From Mesorhizobium silamurunense (lineage in GTDB: Bacteria > Pseudomonadota > Alphaproteobacteria > Rhizobiales > Rhizobiaceae): a DNA stretch of 64,000 bases. The stretch covers positions 1 through 64,000 of the forward strand of contig NZ_JHQR01000075.1 of assembly GCF_014843825.1 (NCBI RefSeq), written 5' to 3'. The translations under genes and the position numbers were made by a program. This document shows positions 20,163-33,102 of this stretch, piece after piece (the first letter of the stretch is position 1; every line of letters starts with the position of its first letter). The notes beneath the pieces were generated by a model. The model saw only the letters and a program-made list of their open reading frames with translations. It did no database searches and was not told the origin of the DNA.

Positions 20163-21032
20163 TCAGGCGCTCCTCTCGGTTGCCTGGTCGTGCTTCGCGG
20201 GCGGGTCGGTGCGGTACCAACCGGTGATGATCGAGCGCAACTCGTTGATCGGACCCGCTGCCACGATCATCAGCATGTGGATGATGAAAAAGAGGACGAG
20301 CAGCACCATGACGGTGAAGTGGATGGTGCGCGCCGTCTGCCGGCCGCCCAGGATTTCATTAAGCCAGGGAAGCACCGAATTCATGCTCGGCGACATCGCA
20401 AGCCCGGTGATGATCATCAGCGGCAACAGCACGAAGAGTACGCCGCCATAGGCCATTTTCTGCAGCGTGTTGTATTCGCGCGTGTGGTGGAATTTCAGCT
20501 TCGCATGGTCGACGATGTCACGCGGCAGCTTGCGCAGATCCTCGACGCGCGGCGCCAGATCGCGACGGATATGGCCGTTGACGAGGCCGGCGATCAGCCA
20601 GACCAGCAAGGTGGCCGAGAGCACCCACGCGAAGAAGAAGTGCACGACGCGCGCTGTGCCGAGGTCGTAATAGGAGGGGATCGTCGCCCAGGCCGGGAAG
20701 GCGCGCGGCGTCTCCTGACCAGGAGGGCCGGACCAGCCGAGCACGCCGGTGGTGTCGAAGCGATAGCCGAAGATTTCGGTGAAGCCGCGCGGTCCGTTGT
20801 CGGTGTTCTCCGCGCCGATTTGGAGGATCGTATTGTTGAACCCGAAGCCGGACTGCTTGCCGATATAGAGTTGGGGACGCGCGTTGAAGATCTGCAGGCC
20901 CGAAAGCAGCATGAAGAACAGCGAGAAGGCCCAGATCCAGTGGGTCAGGCGCGTCCAGCGCGACTGCCGGTAGATCAGCGTTGCGTTCTTCGTGTCCGCT
21001 TCGGCGGTTTGGCTTGTGGCAGCAGAATCCAT
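20163..21032 (-). CDS. Cytochrome b561-type membrane subunit, partner of the molybdopterin protein
   Basis: 289 residues from the ATG at 21032, which follows GGAGGACGGA. About four membrane helices are visible (LTHWIWAFSLFFMLLSGLQIF, RVVHFFFAWVLSATLL, YGGVLFVLLPLMIITGLA, TARTIHFTVMVLLVLFFII, each listed separately) with histidines LTHW, VVHF, FHHT and IHFT suited to haem ligation. It should pass electrons from quinol to the exported molybdoenzyme. A longer in-frame start at 21110 lacks a ribosome site. Confidence 0.85.
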   Translation of the reverse strand: MDSAATSQTAEADTKNATLIYRQSRWTRLTHWIWAFSLFFMLLSGLQIFNARPQLYIGKQSGFGFNNTILQIGAENTDNGPRGFTEIFGYRFDTTGVLGWSGPPGQETPRAFPAWATIPSYYDLGTARVVHFFFAWVLSATLLVWLIAGLVNGHIRRDLAPRVEDLRKLPRDIVDHAKLKFHHTREYNTLQKMAYGGVLFVLLPLMIITGLAMSPSMNSVLPWLNEILGGRQTARTIHFTVMVLLVLFFIIHMLMIVAAGPINELRSIITGWYRTDPPAKHDQATERSA

Positions 21033-21133
21033 TCCGTCCTCCAGCCGCGCCACCCGGCACGGCTCTTTCAGATCATTGTCTTTCCCCCAATACGTCGCTG
21101 CGCAAGGCAATGTTTCATGCGATCACGGATTTA

Positions 21134-21811
21134 TTACGGGGCACCCAGGCTGACCGCGAGGTTGACCGCCGCGGCAACGATCACCGTGTTGAAGAAGAAG
21201 GTCAGGATCGAATGGATGAGCACGACCTGGCGCATGTGCGAGGTGGTGACCGCAGTGTCGGACGTCTGCGCGGTCATGCCGATGACCGTCGAGAAATAGA
21301 GGAAATCCCAGCCTTCCGGCCTTTTGTCGCCGGGGAAATCAAGGCCGCCGACCGGCATCTTCCTGTTGGCTTTCTCGTCGACCTCGACGCCATCCATCCA
21401 ATAGACATGCGCATAATGCAGCGCCGCCATGGCGTGGATGGTGAACCAGCCGAGCGGGATCGACAGCATCGCGAACAGGATCTCCAGCGGATGCGTGGCA
21501 TCCTTTTGGTTGATGAGCTGAAACAGCGAGCCGATGGCGATGCCCACGACAAAGAGCGTGACGGCGAAGATCAGCAGCACCGGAAGGTCGGTGGCGCGCG
21601 CGTTCTTGCTGAGGTAGCGGCCGGTAAGCCTCGGCATCAGGGCAAGGACCAGAATGATGAAAGTCGCAAAGAACACGTTGGCGCCGATCGAGTAGGGAAG
21701 CGGCGCTCGCAAAAGCAGTGCAAGAAGCAGCGCGACGATGCCGAAGGCTGCGGCCAAAGCGAACTGCATGTGCCGATGCATCGGCGTGTCGACGGATGTA
21801 TCGTCACCCAT
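21134..21811 (-). CDS. DUF1345 integral membrane protein
   Basis: 225 residues with about five membrane helices and the DUF1345 signature DFLYFSTVIGMTAQTSD plus LHYAHVYW. The family has no proven function. It is on the same strand as the cytochrome b gene, 101 bases upstream of it, and ends a short run with yaiI. An internal ATG (residue 11) could be the true start. Confidence 0.82.
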   Translation of the reverse strand: MGDDTSVDTPMHRHMQFALAAAFGIVALLLALLLRAPLPYSIGANVFFATFIILVLALMPRLTGRYLSKNARATDLPVLLIFAVTLFVVGIAIGSLFQLINQKDATHPLEILFAMLSIPLGWFTIHAMAALHYAHVYWMDGVEVDEKANRKMPVGGLDFPGDKRPEGWDFLYFSTVIGMTAQTSDTAVTTSHMRQVVLIHSILTFFFNTVIVAAAVNLAVSLGAP

Positions 21812-21838
21812 GGCCCGGCCTCGAAAAGGGCGTTCGGA

Positions 21839-22306
21839 TCAGTCCGGTGTGACGGATTTCAACGCCCGCCGCAAGATGCGGTCGAGCTCGCCGAGGAAGT
21901 TCGACCTGTCCTTCTGCGTGAAGGCCGCGTTGAAGCCGCGGCTCTCGCCGGTCTCGCGCAGATGTTGCTTGAGATCGCGCATCGCGACTGCCATGCCGAT
22001 GGTCTCTCGCGTGAAGGGACGGCCTGTGGGTCCCAGCACATGCGCGCCGAGCGCCACCGTGCGCGCGGCGAGCGGGATATCGGCCGTCACCACGACGTCG
22101 TTCGCCCTCGCGTTCTCGACGATCCAGTCGTCCGCCGCATCCGCGCCCTTGGAGACGACGACATTGCGGATCATAGGATCGCGCGACGGCCGCAGCCCGC
22201 CATTGGAGACATAGGTGACGACAATGCCGTGACGTTCCGCCACTTTCTCGACCTCGGCCTTGACCGGGCAGGCGTCGGCATCGACGTAGATGACGGGTGC
22301 GGGCAT
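21839..22306 (-). CDS. YaiI/YqxD family protein (UPF0178)
   Basis: 155 residues from the ATG at 22306 with GGAGAG upstream. It shows the PIN-like family signature YVDADACPVK at the N-terminus, then VVVTADIPLAARTVALGAHVL with further conserved Asp residues. A nuclease role is suggested by the fold, not shown. It lies 27 bases before the DUF1345 gene on the same strand. Confidence 0.88.
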   Translation of the reverse strand: MPAPVIYVDADACPVKAEVEKVAERHGIVVTYVSNGGLRPSRDPMIRNVVVSKGADAADDWIVENARANDVVVTADIPLAARTVALGAHVLGPTGRPFTRETIGMAVAMRDLKQHLRETGESRGFNAAFTQKDRSNFLGELDRILRRALKSVTPD

Positions 22307-22371
22307 CGTCTCTCCAAACGAACATGGGGCCGGCGTGTCGGCCAGCCCCATGGCAGAAATCGCAGGATTTG

Positions 22372-22941
22372 TCAGGCCGCCAGGGCTCCCGACTTCTTCG
22401 CCGTCCAGGTGGCGATGTAGTCCATCAGGCCGGGGTTGAGGCAGTCATAGGGTTCGAGCCCGATCGACTTCAACTGGCCGCGGATGCCGGCCATGCGGCT
22501 CGGATCGACGCCGGATTCGATGATCGACGACACAAACGCGGCGAAGCCCGGCGGCGACCAGCCATCCTCCTCGAAGCGCTCGGGATGGATGAAGGACAGG
22601 CCCTTGAAGGGATGGTCGCGCTCGACTGGGCCATACATGTGCACGCCGCAGCCGGTGCAGGCGTGGCGCAGGATCAGCGCTGCCGGGTCGACCACCTTCA
22701 GCTTGTCGCCATTCTCGGTGACGGTGACGTCGCTTGTGCCGGCAACGGCAACCACCGAGAAGATAGCGCCTTCTGGCTTCCAGCATTTGGTGCAGCCGCA
22801 GGCGTGGTTGTGGGCGATCTGGCCCTTGACCTTCACCTTCACCGGGTTGCTGGTGCAGGCACAGACCAGCGTGCCGCCCGAGAAGCTCGCGCTTTCCTTC
22901 GGCAGGCCGTTATCGATCTTCGGATGCAGTTTTTCCGCCAT
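22372..22941 (-). CDS. gfa: S-(hydroxymethyl)glutathione synthase (Gfa)
   Basis: 189 residues. Zinc-binding cysteines are in CACTS, CGCTKCW and CTGCG, the pattern of Gfa. The enzyme speeds the reaction of formaldehyde with glutathione, making the substrate of the alcohol dehydrogenase encoded 68 bases upstream. The two genes look like one formaldehyde detoxification operon (adhC-gfa). The esterase FghA, third step, is not in this window. Confidence 0.92.
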   Translation of the reverse strand: MAEKLHPKIDNGLPKESASFSGGTLVCACTSNPVKVKVKGQIAHNHACGCTKCWKPEGAIFSVVAVAGTSDVTVTENGDKLKVVDPAALILRHACTGCGVHMYGPVERDHPFKGLSFIHPERFEEDGWSPPGFAAFVSSIIESGVDPSRMAGIRGQLKSIGLEPYDCLNPGLMDYIATWTAKKSGALAA

Positions 22942-23009
22942 TCGTCCTTCCTCCCATGTTGACCACAGAGGTCGCAGGCCTTCCGGCCTGCGGCCTTTGC
23001 GGCATTGCT

Positions 23010-24137
<1,128 letters not shown>

Positions 24138-24402
24138 GAGGCATTCCTCCCATGGCAATCTTCAAGTTTCAGCTTTGGCGGGCTGCCAAGCCTGCCCGGC
24201 GAGGCTAGCACCAGCCTGCCGTTTATCATGCGCCCGCGAATACCTTATCGGGTTCCGAGGTAGGGGCCAACGTCTGTTGCGACGTTTTTCGGCGCGGTTT
24301 CTGCAATCGGTGTCAGGCGCCGAGAGCAGGGGGGCCCAGACACTTGAGACGCGCCGGAATTGTCCATAGAACTGGGCGGCTTCGCCGGAGGACAACATCC
24401 GA

Positions 24403-26415
<2,013 letters not shown>

Positions 26416-26532
26416 GCATTGGCGGCAAGGGGTCGAAAGCCTGTGGTCCGCGACCGATTGTGCTGGACTGGCATCGCTCCGTCCGGGACAATACATCAGC
26501 ACAGATGAGTCCTTGGGATAGCGCGAAAAAAC

Positions 26533-29500
26533 ATGGCGGATGAACGACTTCCACGCGACCCGTTGCAGCGCGAAGCAGCCGTGAAGGCCGCGCGGCCGGA
26601 AGCGTCGGCGCGGACGTTTATCCATCTGCGCGTGCATTCGGCCTATTCGCTGCTCGAGGGCGCTCTGCAGCTCGGCGCGATCGTCGGGCACGCGGTCAAG
26701 GACGAAGCGCCGGCGATCGCGGTGACCGACACCAACAATCTGTTCGGCGCGCTCGAATTCGCCCAGAAGGCGGTGAAGGACGGTATCCAGCCGATCATCG
26801 GCTGTCAGGTCGATCTCGCCTTTTCCGGCGAAGCCAGCGATGCCCAGCGCGACCGCCGCCGGCACGGTCCCGAGATGTCGCCGATCGTGCTGATCGCCGC
26901 CAGCGAGGCGGGTTATGCCAATCTGGTCCGGCTGATCAGCAAGGTCTATCTGGAGACGCCGCCCGGCGATCCGGTGCATCTGACCAGCGCGATGCTTGAA
27001 GGCCGTTGCGATGGCTTGATCTGCCTGACCGGCGGACCGCGCGGCCCGATCGGCAGCGCGCTTAAGGCGGATCGCCGCGACCTCGCCGAGCAGCGGCTGC
27101 TCTTCCTCAAAGGCCTGTTCGGAGACCGTCTCTACGTCGAACTGGAACGGATCGCCGGCTATGACCGCATGGTCGAAAAGTCGACGGTCGACCTTGCCTA
27201 CAGCCACGAACTGCCGCTGGTCGCCACCAACGAGGCCTTCTTCTCCAAGCGCGAAGATTACGAGGCGCATGACGCGCTGATTGCGATTGCCGAAGGCTCG
27301 GTGGTGGCCGCCGACAACCGCCGGCGGCTTTCGCCGGACAATTTCCTGCGCAGCCAAGCGGAGATGGCGCGGCTGTACTCGGACCTGCCGGAAGCGATCG
27401 ACAACACTGTCGAGATCGCGATGCGCTGCTCCTACTATCCCAAGAACCGCAGCCCGATCCTGCCGCGCTTCACCGGAGCCGACGCCGCCGACAAGGATGC
27501 GGCCGAGAAGGCGGAAGCCGCGGAACTCGCGCGCCAGGCACGCGAAGGCCTGGAGGCGCGACTTGCCAAGCACGGGCCGACGCCCGGCTATACGATCGAG
27601 CAGTATCGCGAGCGGCTCGAATTCGAGCTCGGCATCATCGAGAAGATGAAGTTCCCCGGCTACTTCCTGATCGTTGCCGACTTCATCAAATGGGCAAAGG
27701 CGCAAGGCATCCCGGTCGGGCCGGGACGCGGTTCGGGCGCCGGCTCGCTGGTCGCCTACTCGACAACCATCACCGACATCGACCCGCTGCGCTTCTCGCT
27801 GCTGTTCGAACGCTTCCTCAATCCGGACCGCGTCTCGATGCCCGACTTCGACATCGACTTCTGCCAGGACCGGCGCGAGGAGGTCATCCGCTACGTCCAG
27901 CAGAAATACGGCCGCGACCAGGTGGGGCAGATCATCACCTTCGGTACGCTGCAGGCGCGCGCCGTGTTGCGCGACGTCGGCCGCGTGCTGCAGATGCCTT
28001 ACGGCCAGGTCGACAAGCTCTCCAAGATGGTGCCGCAGAACCCGGCCAATCCGGTCAAGCTGGCGGATGCGATCGCCAACGAGCCGCGCTTCGCCGAGGA
28101 GGCGGAAAAGGAGCCGATCGTGCAGACGCTGCTCGACACGGCGCAGAAGCTCGAAGGCCTCTATCGCCACGCCTCGACGCATGCCGCCGGCATCGTCATC
28201 GGCGACCGGCCGCTGTCGGAACTGGTGCCGATGTACCGCGATCCGCGCTCGGACATGCAGGTCACCCAGTTCAACATGAAATATGTCGAGCAGGCGGGGC
28301 TCGTAAAATTCGACTTCCTCGGCCTGAAGACGCTGACGGTGCTGGAAACGGCGGTGAAGCTGATCCGGCGGCGGGGTGTCGACATCGATCTTGCCCGCAT
28401 ACCGCTCGACGATCCCGATACCTACTCCATGCTGTCGCGCGGCGAGGTGGTCGGCGTGTTCCAGGTTGAAAGTGCCGGCATGCGCAAGGCGCTGATCGGC
28501 ATGCGGCCGGACTGCATCGAGGACATCATCGCGCTGGTCGCCCTCTACCGCCCCGGCCCGATGGAGAACATCCCGACCTACAACGCCAGAAAGCATGGCG
28601 AGGAGGAGATGGCCTCGATCCATCCCAAGATCGATCATCTGGTGAAGGAGACGCAAGGCGTCATCGTCTACCAGGAACAGGTGATGCAGATCGCGCAGGA
28701 GCTTGCCGGCTATTCGCTCGGCGAAGCCGATCTCCTGCGCCGCGCCATGGGCAAGAAAATCCGCGCCGAGATGGACAAGCAGCGCGAGCGCTTCGTCTCG
28801 GGCGCGGTGGAGCGCGGCGTCGGCAAGCCGCAGGCCGATTTCATCTTCGACCTTTTGGCCAAATTCGCCGACTACGGCTTCAACAAGTCGCACGCCGCCG
28901 CCTACGCCGTCGTTTCTTACCAGACGGCCTATCTCAAGGCGCACTACCCGGTCGAGTTCCTGGCGGCGTCGATGACGCTCGACATGAGCAATACCGATAA
29001 GCTTGCCGATTTCCGCCAGGACGCGCTCCGCCTCGGCATCGAGGTGCTGGCGCCCTCGGTGATGTCCAGCTTCCGCCCCTTCGAGGTCGGCGAGAACAAG
29101 ATCTTCTATTCGCTTGCGGCGCTCAAAGGCGTCGGCGACGCGGCGGTCGAGCATATCGTCGAGAAGCGCGGCGAGAAGCCGTTCAAAAACCTTGCCGATT
29201 TTTGCGAGCGGGTCGATCCGAAGATCGTCGGCAAGCGCGTCTTCGAAAGCCTGATCATGGCCGGCGCGCTGGACTGCTTCGGGCATGACCGCGCCGTGAT
29301 GATGGCCGGCGTCGAGCGGATGATGGGGCTGGCCTCGCTAGCGCAGCAAAACGCGATCTCCGGCCAGGCCGACATCTTTGGTGCATCGCTCGGCGCGCAA
29401 TCACAGGCGCTCAACCTGCCGGCAACCGATCCCTGGCTTGCCGCCGACCGGCTGCACCGCGAATTCCAGGTGGTTGGCTTCTATCTCTCGGCGCATCCGC

Positions 29501-30057
29501 TCGACGAATACAAGGCAGCACTCCAGAAGATGCGAGTGCAGAGCTGGGCGGAATTCGCCGCAGGCGTTAAGCGCGGCGCGACCAATGGGCGGCTTGCGGG
29601 AACGGTTACTTCCAAACAGGAACGCAAGACCCGGACGGGCAACAAGATGGGTGTAGTTCAGTTTTCCGATACGACAGGACAGTATGAGGCGGTTCTGTTT
29701 TCCGAAGGCTTGGCGCAATTTCGCGATATGCTGGAGCCTGGCAACTCGGTGGTGATCACCGTTGCGGCTGAGGACCGACCCGAGGGCGTCAATCTGCGTA
29801 TTAACTCGGTGCAATCGCTGGATGATGAAGCCAGTCGCATTCAGAAGGCACTGCGCATCTTTGTCAGAGATGATCGCCCATCTTCTACCATTCAATCACA
29901 GCTTAAACAGCGTGGCGACAGTCAGGTTAGCATTATCGTGCTTAAGGGAGAGGCGCAGGGCGAGGTCGAGATCGATCTGGGTCGTTACCGCGTCTCGCCG
30001 CAAATCGCATCTGCCATGCGCGCGGTGCAGGGCGTTGTGGAAGTGGAACTGGTATAG
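26533..30057 (+). CDS. dnaE: DNA polymerase III subunit alpha
   Basis: 1174 residues, full length. The PHP domain begins near residue 30 (HLRVHSAYSLLEGA). The palm has GPGRGSGAGSLVAY and PDFDIDF with catalytic Asp438 and Asp440. A helix-hairpin-helix region and a C-terminal OB domain (about residues 1015-1090, GRLAGTVTSKQERKTRTGNK) follow. It is the replicative polymerase. The first nine tenths are typical high-GC sequence; from about 29640 the GC per 60-base line drops to 45-65 percent. The frame and OB motifs stay intact, so the gene is complete. Confidence 0.96.
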   Translation: MADERLPRDPLQREAAVKAARPEASARTFIHLRVHSAYSLLEGALQLGAIVGHAVKDEAPAIAVTDTNNLFGALEFAQKAVKDGIQPIIGCQVDLAFSGEASDAQRDRRRHGPEMSPIVLIAASEAGYANLVRLISKVYLETPPGDPVHLTSAMLEGRCDGLICLTGGPRGPIGSALKADRRDLAEQRLLFLKGLFGDRLYVELERIAGYDRMVEKSTVDLAYSHELPLVATNEAFFSKREDYEAHDALIAIAEGSVVAADNRRRLSPDNFLRSQAEMARLYSDLPEAIDNTVEIAMRCSYYPKNRSPILPRFTGADAADKDAAEKAEAAELARQAREGLEARLAKHGPTPGYTIEQYRERLEFELGIIEKMKFPGYFLIVADFIKWAKAQGIPVGPGRGSGAGSLVAYSTTITDIDPLRFSLLFERFLNPDRVSMPDFDIDFCQDRREEVIRYVQQKYGRDQVGQIITFGTLQARAVLRDVGRVLQMPYGQVDKLSKMVPQNPANPVKLADAIANEPRFAEEAEKEPIVQTLLDTAQKLEGLYRHASTHAAGIVIGDRPLSELVPMYRDPRSDMQVTQFNMKYVEQAGLVKFDFLGLKTLTVLETAVKLIRRRGVDIDLARIPLDDPDTYSMLSRGEVVGVFQVESAGMRKALIGMRPDCIEDIIALVALYRPGPMENIPTYNARKHGEEEMASIHPKIDHLVKETQGVIVYQEQVMQIAQELAGYSLGEADLLRRAMGKKIRAEMDKQRERFVSGAVERGVGKPQADFIFDLLAKFADYGFNKSHAAAYAVVSYQTAYLKAHYPVEFLAASMTLDMSNTDKLADFRQDALRLGIEVLAPSVMSSFRPFEVGENKIFYSLAALKGVGDAAVEHIVEKRGEKPFKNLADFCERVDPKIVGKRVFESLIMAGALDCFGHDRAVMMAGVERMMGLASLAQQNAISGQADIFGASLGAQSQALNLPATDPWLAADRLHREFQVVGFYLSAHPLDEYKAALQKMRVQSWAEFAAGVKRGATNGRLAGTVTSKQERKTRTGNKMGVVQFSDTTGQYEAVLFSEGLAQFRDMLEPGNSVVITVAAEDRPEGVNLRINSVQSLDDEASRIQKALRIFVRDDRPSSTIQSQLKQRGDSQVSIIVLKGEAQGEVEIDLGRYRVSPQIASAMRAVQGVVEVELV

Positions 30058-30374
30058 GTATGATCTCCGAAGTGCTAAAAGCCACCGAAATTCATCTAGG
30101 CTTGAGCAACGACCCGGATGGATTTTTTGAAGCGCCGCCGTAGTGTGACGCCAGCGACTAGCCACGTCGGCAAATCCGGATGCGCTGGGCTTACGACGAG
30201 AGCATAATAACGCCCGCCCAATACTCGCCAAACCACGTCATTCGCTCAACGGCGTATGGTTCTGTATATCTTTGACTAACTTGTTCTTGCTAATGTCGCA
30301 GCTAGGCTGCGGAAGTGTTGGGGGCGTGTGCCTAGGTCGTCAGCAAGGCGACGATTGGGCAGGAACGGGGCACT
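30058..30374. other. AT-richer intergenic stretch before the glycan cassette
   Basis: No gene is supported in these 317 bases. Composition is visibly lower in GC than most of the window. A TTGACT at about 30273 could be part of a promoter for the downstream glycosyltransferase, but no matching -10 element at normal spacing was found. No repeat, tRNA or insertion-sequence end was recognised. Confidence 0.4.
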
Positions 30375-31595
30375 ATGGTCGACAAGTCGAATTTCGCGAT
30401 AGTCCAGACTGATCTCGATGGGCAACACGCCGATGATGCGGGGGCACCGCTCGTGTCGGCCATTATCCCTTGCCTTAACGAAGAGCGCACGCTCGGCATC
30501 TGCATCCGCAAGGCACTCGACGTCTTTGCAAAGCGGGGCATCAAGGGCGAGGTCGTCGTCGGAGACAATGGGTCAAGCGACCGGTCAGTCGAGATTGCCG
30601 AGTCCCTCGGCGCGCGCGTCGTGCACCAACGGGTCAAGGGATATGGCGCGGCGATCAGCGCGGCGGCTGAAGCTGCGCGGGGCAAGTACCTCATCATGGC
30701 GGATGCGGACGATTCCTACGACTGGAGCAGCCTCGGCGATTTCATCGACGCGCTGGAGGACGGTGCCGAACTGGTGATGGGTGATCGCTTCGCGGGCGGT
30801 ATCGAGCCCGGCGCCATGCCTGCGCTGCATCGGTATCTCGGCAATCCGGTGCTTTCAACGATTGCCCGCTGGCTCCACCATTCTCCGATACACGATTTTC
30901 ATTGCGGCATGCGCGGGTTCACCCGCGATGCGTTCCGCAGGATGGGCGCGCGCTCGCCCGGCATGGAATTCGCTTCGGAGATGGTCATCAATGCGCACCG
31001 CGCCGGGCTGGTGATCCGCGAGGTGCCGATCAAGCTCTATCCGGACAAGCGCGGCCGCCCGCCTCATCTGCGCTCGTTCCGCGACGGTTGGCGACACCTG
31101 CGCCTGATCGTGGCCCATGCGCCCAACACCATGTATCTCATACCGGGGGTGACCTTGCTGGTGGCCGGCATCGCCGGCCTCGCGATACTCGCCGCGGGAC
31201 CGGTCCGGATCGGCGGGTGGTATTTCGGAATCCACTTCGTCGCGCTCTCGGCAATGGCGACGTTGATAGGTCTTTCGGCGATCCTTTTCGGCATGCTGGC
31301 CAAGGTGGCGATCGCTATCTATCACCCGGTCCACGGGGGCCGAATCGTGCCGTGGCTGATGCGCGGCCGCCCGTTGGAATGGCTGGTCTTTTCCGGTGGC
31401 GCGCTCGCGCTGGCCGGCTTTGTCGCGGACGTGCTGCTGGCGCTGCATTGGATTTTTGTCGGCGGTCCGATGGAGCAGTCGGTGCACCTGACCTTTGTGA
31501 TCACCACCGCCTGTGTGGCCGGCATGTCCATGGTGCTGGCCGGCTTTGTGCTCAAGTTGCTGCTTGATAACCTGGACGGCAGGCGTGCGTTCTGA
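30375..31595 (+). CDS. Family 2 glycosyltransferase with C-terminal membrane helices
   Basis: 406 residues. The catalytic GT-A domain covers about residues 25-250 with AIIPCLNEERTLG, GDNGSSDRS, the DxD-like ADADDSYDW and HDFHCGMRG. About four membrane helices follow. This layout fits polyprenyl-phosphate glycosyltransferases, which charge a lipid carrier with one sugar at the inner membrane. It is the first gene of a five-gene run with spacings of 36, 5, 2 and 12 bases. The sugar is unknown. Confidence 0.85.
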   Translation: MVDKSNFAIVQTDLDGQHADDAGAPLVSAIIPCLNEERTLGICIRKALDVFAKRGIKGEVVVGDNGSSDRSVEIAESLGARVVHQRVKGYGAAISAAAEAARGKYLIMADADDSYDWSSLGDFIDALEDGAELVMGDRFAGGIEPGAMPALHRYLGNPVLSTIARWLHHSPIHDFHCGMRGFTRDAFRRMGARSPGMEFASEMVINAHRAGLVIREVPIKLYPDKRGRPPHLRSFRDGWRHLRLIVAHAPNTMYLIPGVTLLVAGIAGLAILAAGPVRIGGWYFGIHFVALSAMATLIGLSAILFGMLAKVAIAIYHPVHGGRIVPWLMRGRPLEWLVFSGGALALAGFVADVLLALHWIFVGGPMEQSVHLTFVITTACVAGMSMVLAGFVLKLLLDNLDGRRAF

Positions 31596-31631
31596 CTGTT
31601 CGACTGGCTTCCGAGCGGAAGAGGTAGCTGC

Positions 31632-32582
31632 GTGATCGAAAAGCCATTTCTGTCCGTCGTCATACCGGTCCACGAAGGAGCGGCATGGATTGGCGCGACA
31701 CTTGACTCGCTGGTCGCCGAGCCGACCGGTGGCCTGGAGATAATCGTTATCGACAGCAGTCCGACGAGCGCCACCGCGGCCGTTGTCGAGCGATTTGTCC
31801 ACCGATTGCCCCTGCGGCTGCTTCAGCGAAGGGACCTTGGACAGTGGCAGACGAAGACCAACTTAGGCGTCGAGCTGGCGGCCGCCGATCATGTTTGCAT
31901 ACTTCCATCCGACGATTTGTGGCTGCCAGGGCGCGTCGAGGCCGTTCGCCGCTGGCTCACGGATGCGCCCGAAGCCGCGCTTCATCTGGCCCCGACCGCT
32001 ATCGTCGACCGCTACGGCCGTCGAATGGGGCGTTGGAACTGTCCCTTGCCGGCTGACGAGGTGCTCGAAGCTGAATTCCTGCTGGAACGGCTGCTGGTGC
32101 AAAATTTTGTCTCGGTGCCCGCTCCGATATTCCGCCGAAGCGCATGGCTGGCGTGCGGCGGGGTGGATGAGAAACTCTGGTACACGGCGGATTGGGACAT
32201 ATGGGCCAAGCTCGCCAGTACTGGACCGGTAACCTATCACGACGAGATCACGACGGCCTTTCGGGTTCACGGCAGTTCGCTGACTGTAACCGGATCCCGT
32301 GATGCGAGCGAGTTCCGATCACAAATGCAGACTGTGCTGGAGCGCCATCTGCCCCGGCTTCCAGCGAGGAGCCGTCGCAGGATAGGGCCTGCCGCCAGGG
32401 CGTCGATCAGCGTCAACGTGTCGCTGGCCGCCGCGTCGGCCGGCAACTTGAAGGGCTTGGTTCGTGCGGCTGGTGTCGTGCTGTCGCTCGGGCCGATCGG
32501 AATGAGGCGCTATTTGCGCGACTCGCGGTTGCGTGAGCGTGTCGTGTGCCGGCTTCGCGCGAAACTGACAGGAGCTTTCTGA
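31632..32582 (+). CDS. Family 2 glycosyltransferase
   Basis: 316 residues from a GTG start. The GT-A domain is at the N-terminus: LSVVIPVHEGAAWI, VIDSSPTSATA and the acidic pair ILPSDDLWLPG. GGVDEKLWYTADWDIWAKL is the usual acceptor-side motif. No membrane segment is evident, so it probably works on a lipid-linked sugar from the cytoplasmic side. It differs from the first GT2 of the cassette in lacking the C-terminal helices, so the two are not simple duplicates. Confidence 0.82.
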   Translation: MIEKPFLSVVIPVHEGAAWIGATLDSLVAEPTGGLEIIVIDSSPTSATAAVVERFVHRLPLRLLQRRDLGQWQTKTNLGVELAAADHVCILPSDDLWLPGRVEAVRRWLTDAPEAALHLAPTAIVDRYGRRMGRWNCPLPADEVLEAEFLLERLLVQNFVSVPAPIFRRSAWLACGGVDEKLWYTADWDIWAKLASTGPVTYHDEITTAFRVHGSSLTVTGSRDASEFRSQMQTVLERHLPRLPARSRRRIGPAARASISVNVSLAAASAGNLKGLVRAAGVVLSLGPIGMRRYLRDSRLRERVVCRLRAKLTGAF

Positions 32583-32587
32583 CGCCA

Positions 32588-33100
32588 ATGCCCAGCCCTG
32601 CCATGAACTCCGGCGAGCAGGTGGAGCAGAAGCGCTATGCGGCTGCCCCCGAACGACCGCTTTTGGAACGGGGGTGGCGGTACATGCTGGTGGGGTTGGT
32701 GTGCGCCATCACGCACAACGCCATCATGATTGCGGTCGATAGAGTGGGAGGGCATTACCTGCTGGGCACCGTGGTTTCATTCATGGCCGTGTCGCCCCTC
32801 GGATACGCACTGCACAGCTGGTTCACCTTTGCCGAGCCTCTTCGTTTGAAGGCATTCGCGCGTTTCGTAGGAGGCATGGCCGCAGCCTATCCGATCTCGA
32901 CAGCCATAATGATCGTTCTGTGTTCCGGCCTCGGTCTTAGTGTTGCAATTGCGACTCCGATTGCCACCGTCGCTCTATTCGCGTGGAACTTTGTCGCCGC
33001 GCACTGGGCCATCCTTCCGCGGTTCTATCTGCGGCTCGCACCTGTGCCAACGGCACCCTCCCGCCCGGCGAAACAGCATTCAATAGGAAACGAGGAATAA
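32588..33100 (+). CDS. GtrA-like membrane protein
   Basis: 170 residues from the ATG at 32588; an ATG five codons in is an alternative. Four hydrophobic segments (YMLVGLVCAITHNAIMI; LLGTVVSFMAVSPLGYALHSW; AAYPISTAIMIVLCSGL; IATVALFAWNFVAAHW) fit the GtrA/DPMS family, which flips lipid-linked sugars across the inner membrane. Between a polyprenyl-phosphate type GT2 and a GT-C enzyme, it is the expected flippase. The link to a specific sugar is inference. Confidence 0.8.
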   Translation: MPSPAMNSGEQVEQKRYAAAPERPLLERGWRYMLVGLVCAITHNAIMIAVDRVGGHYLLGTVVSFMAVSPLGYALHSWFTFAEPLRLKAFARFVGGMAAAYPISTAIMIVLCSGLGLSVAIATPIATVALFAWNFVAAHWAILPRFYLRLAPVPTAPSRPAKQHSIGNEE

Positions 33101-33102
33101 GA

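Noticed and set aside
24269-24289. A six-base hairpin followed by TTT between adhC and pccA
   Set aside because: No transcript should end there because the flanking genes are divergent.
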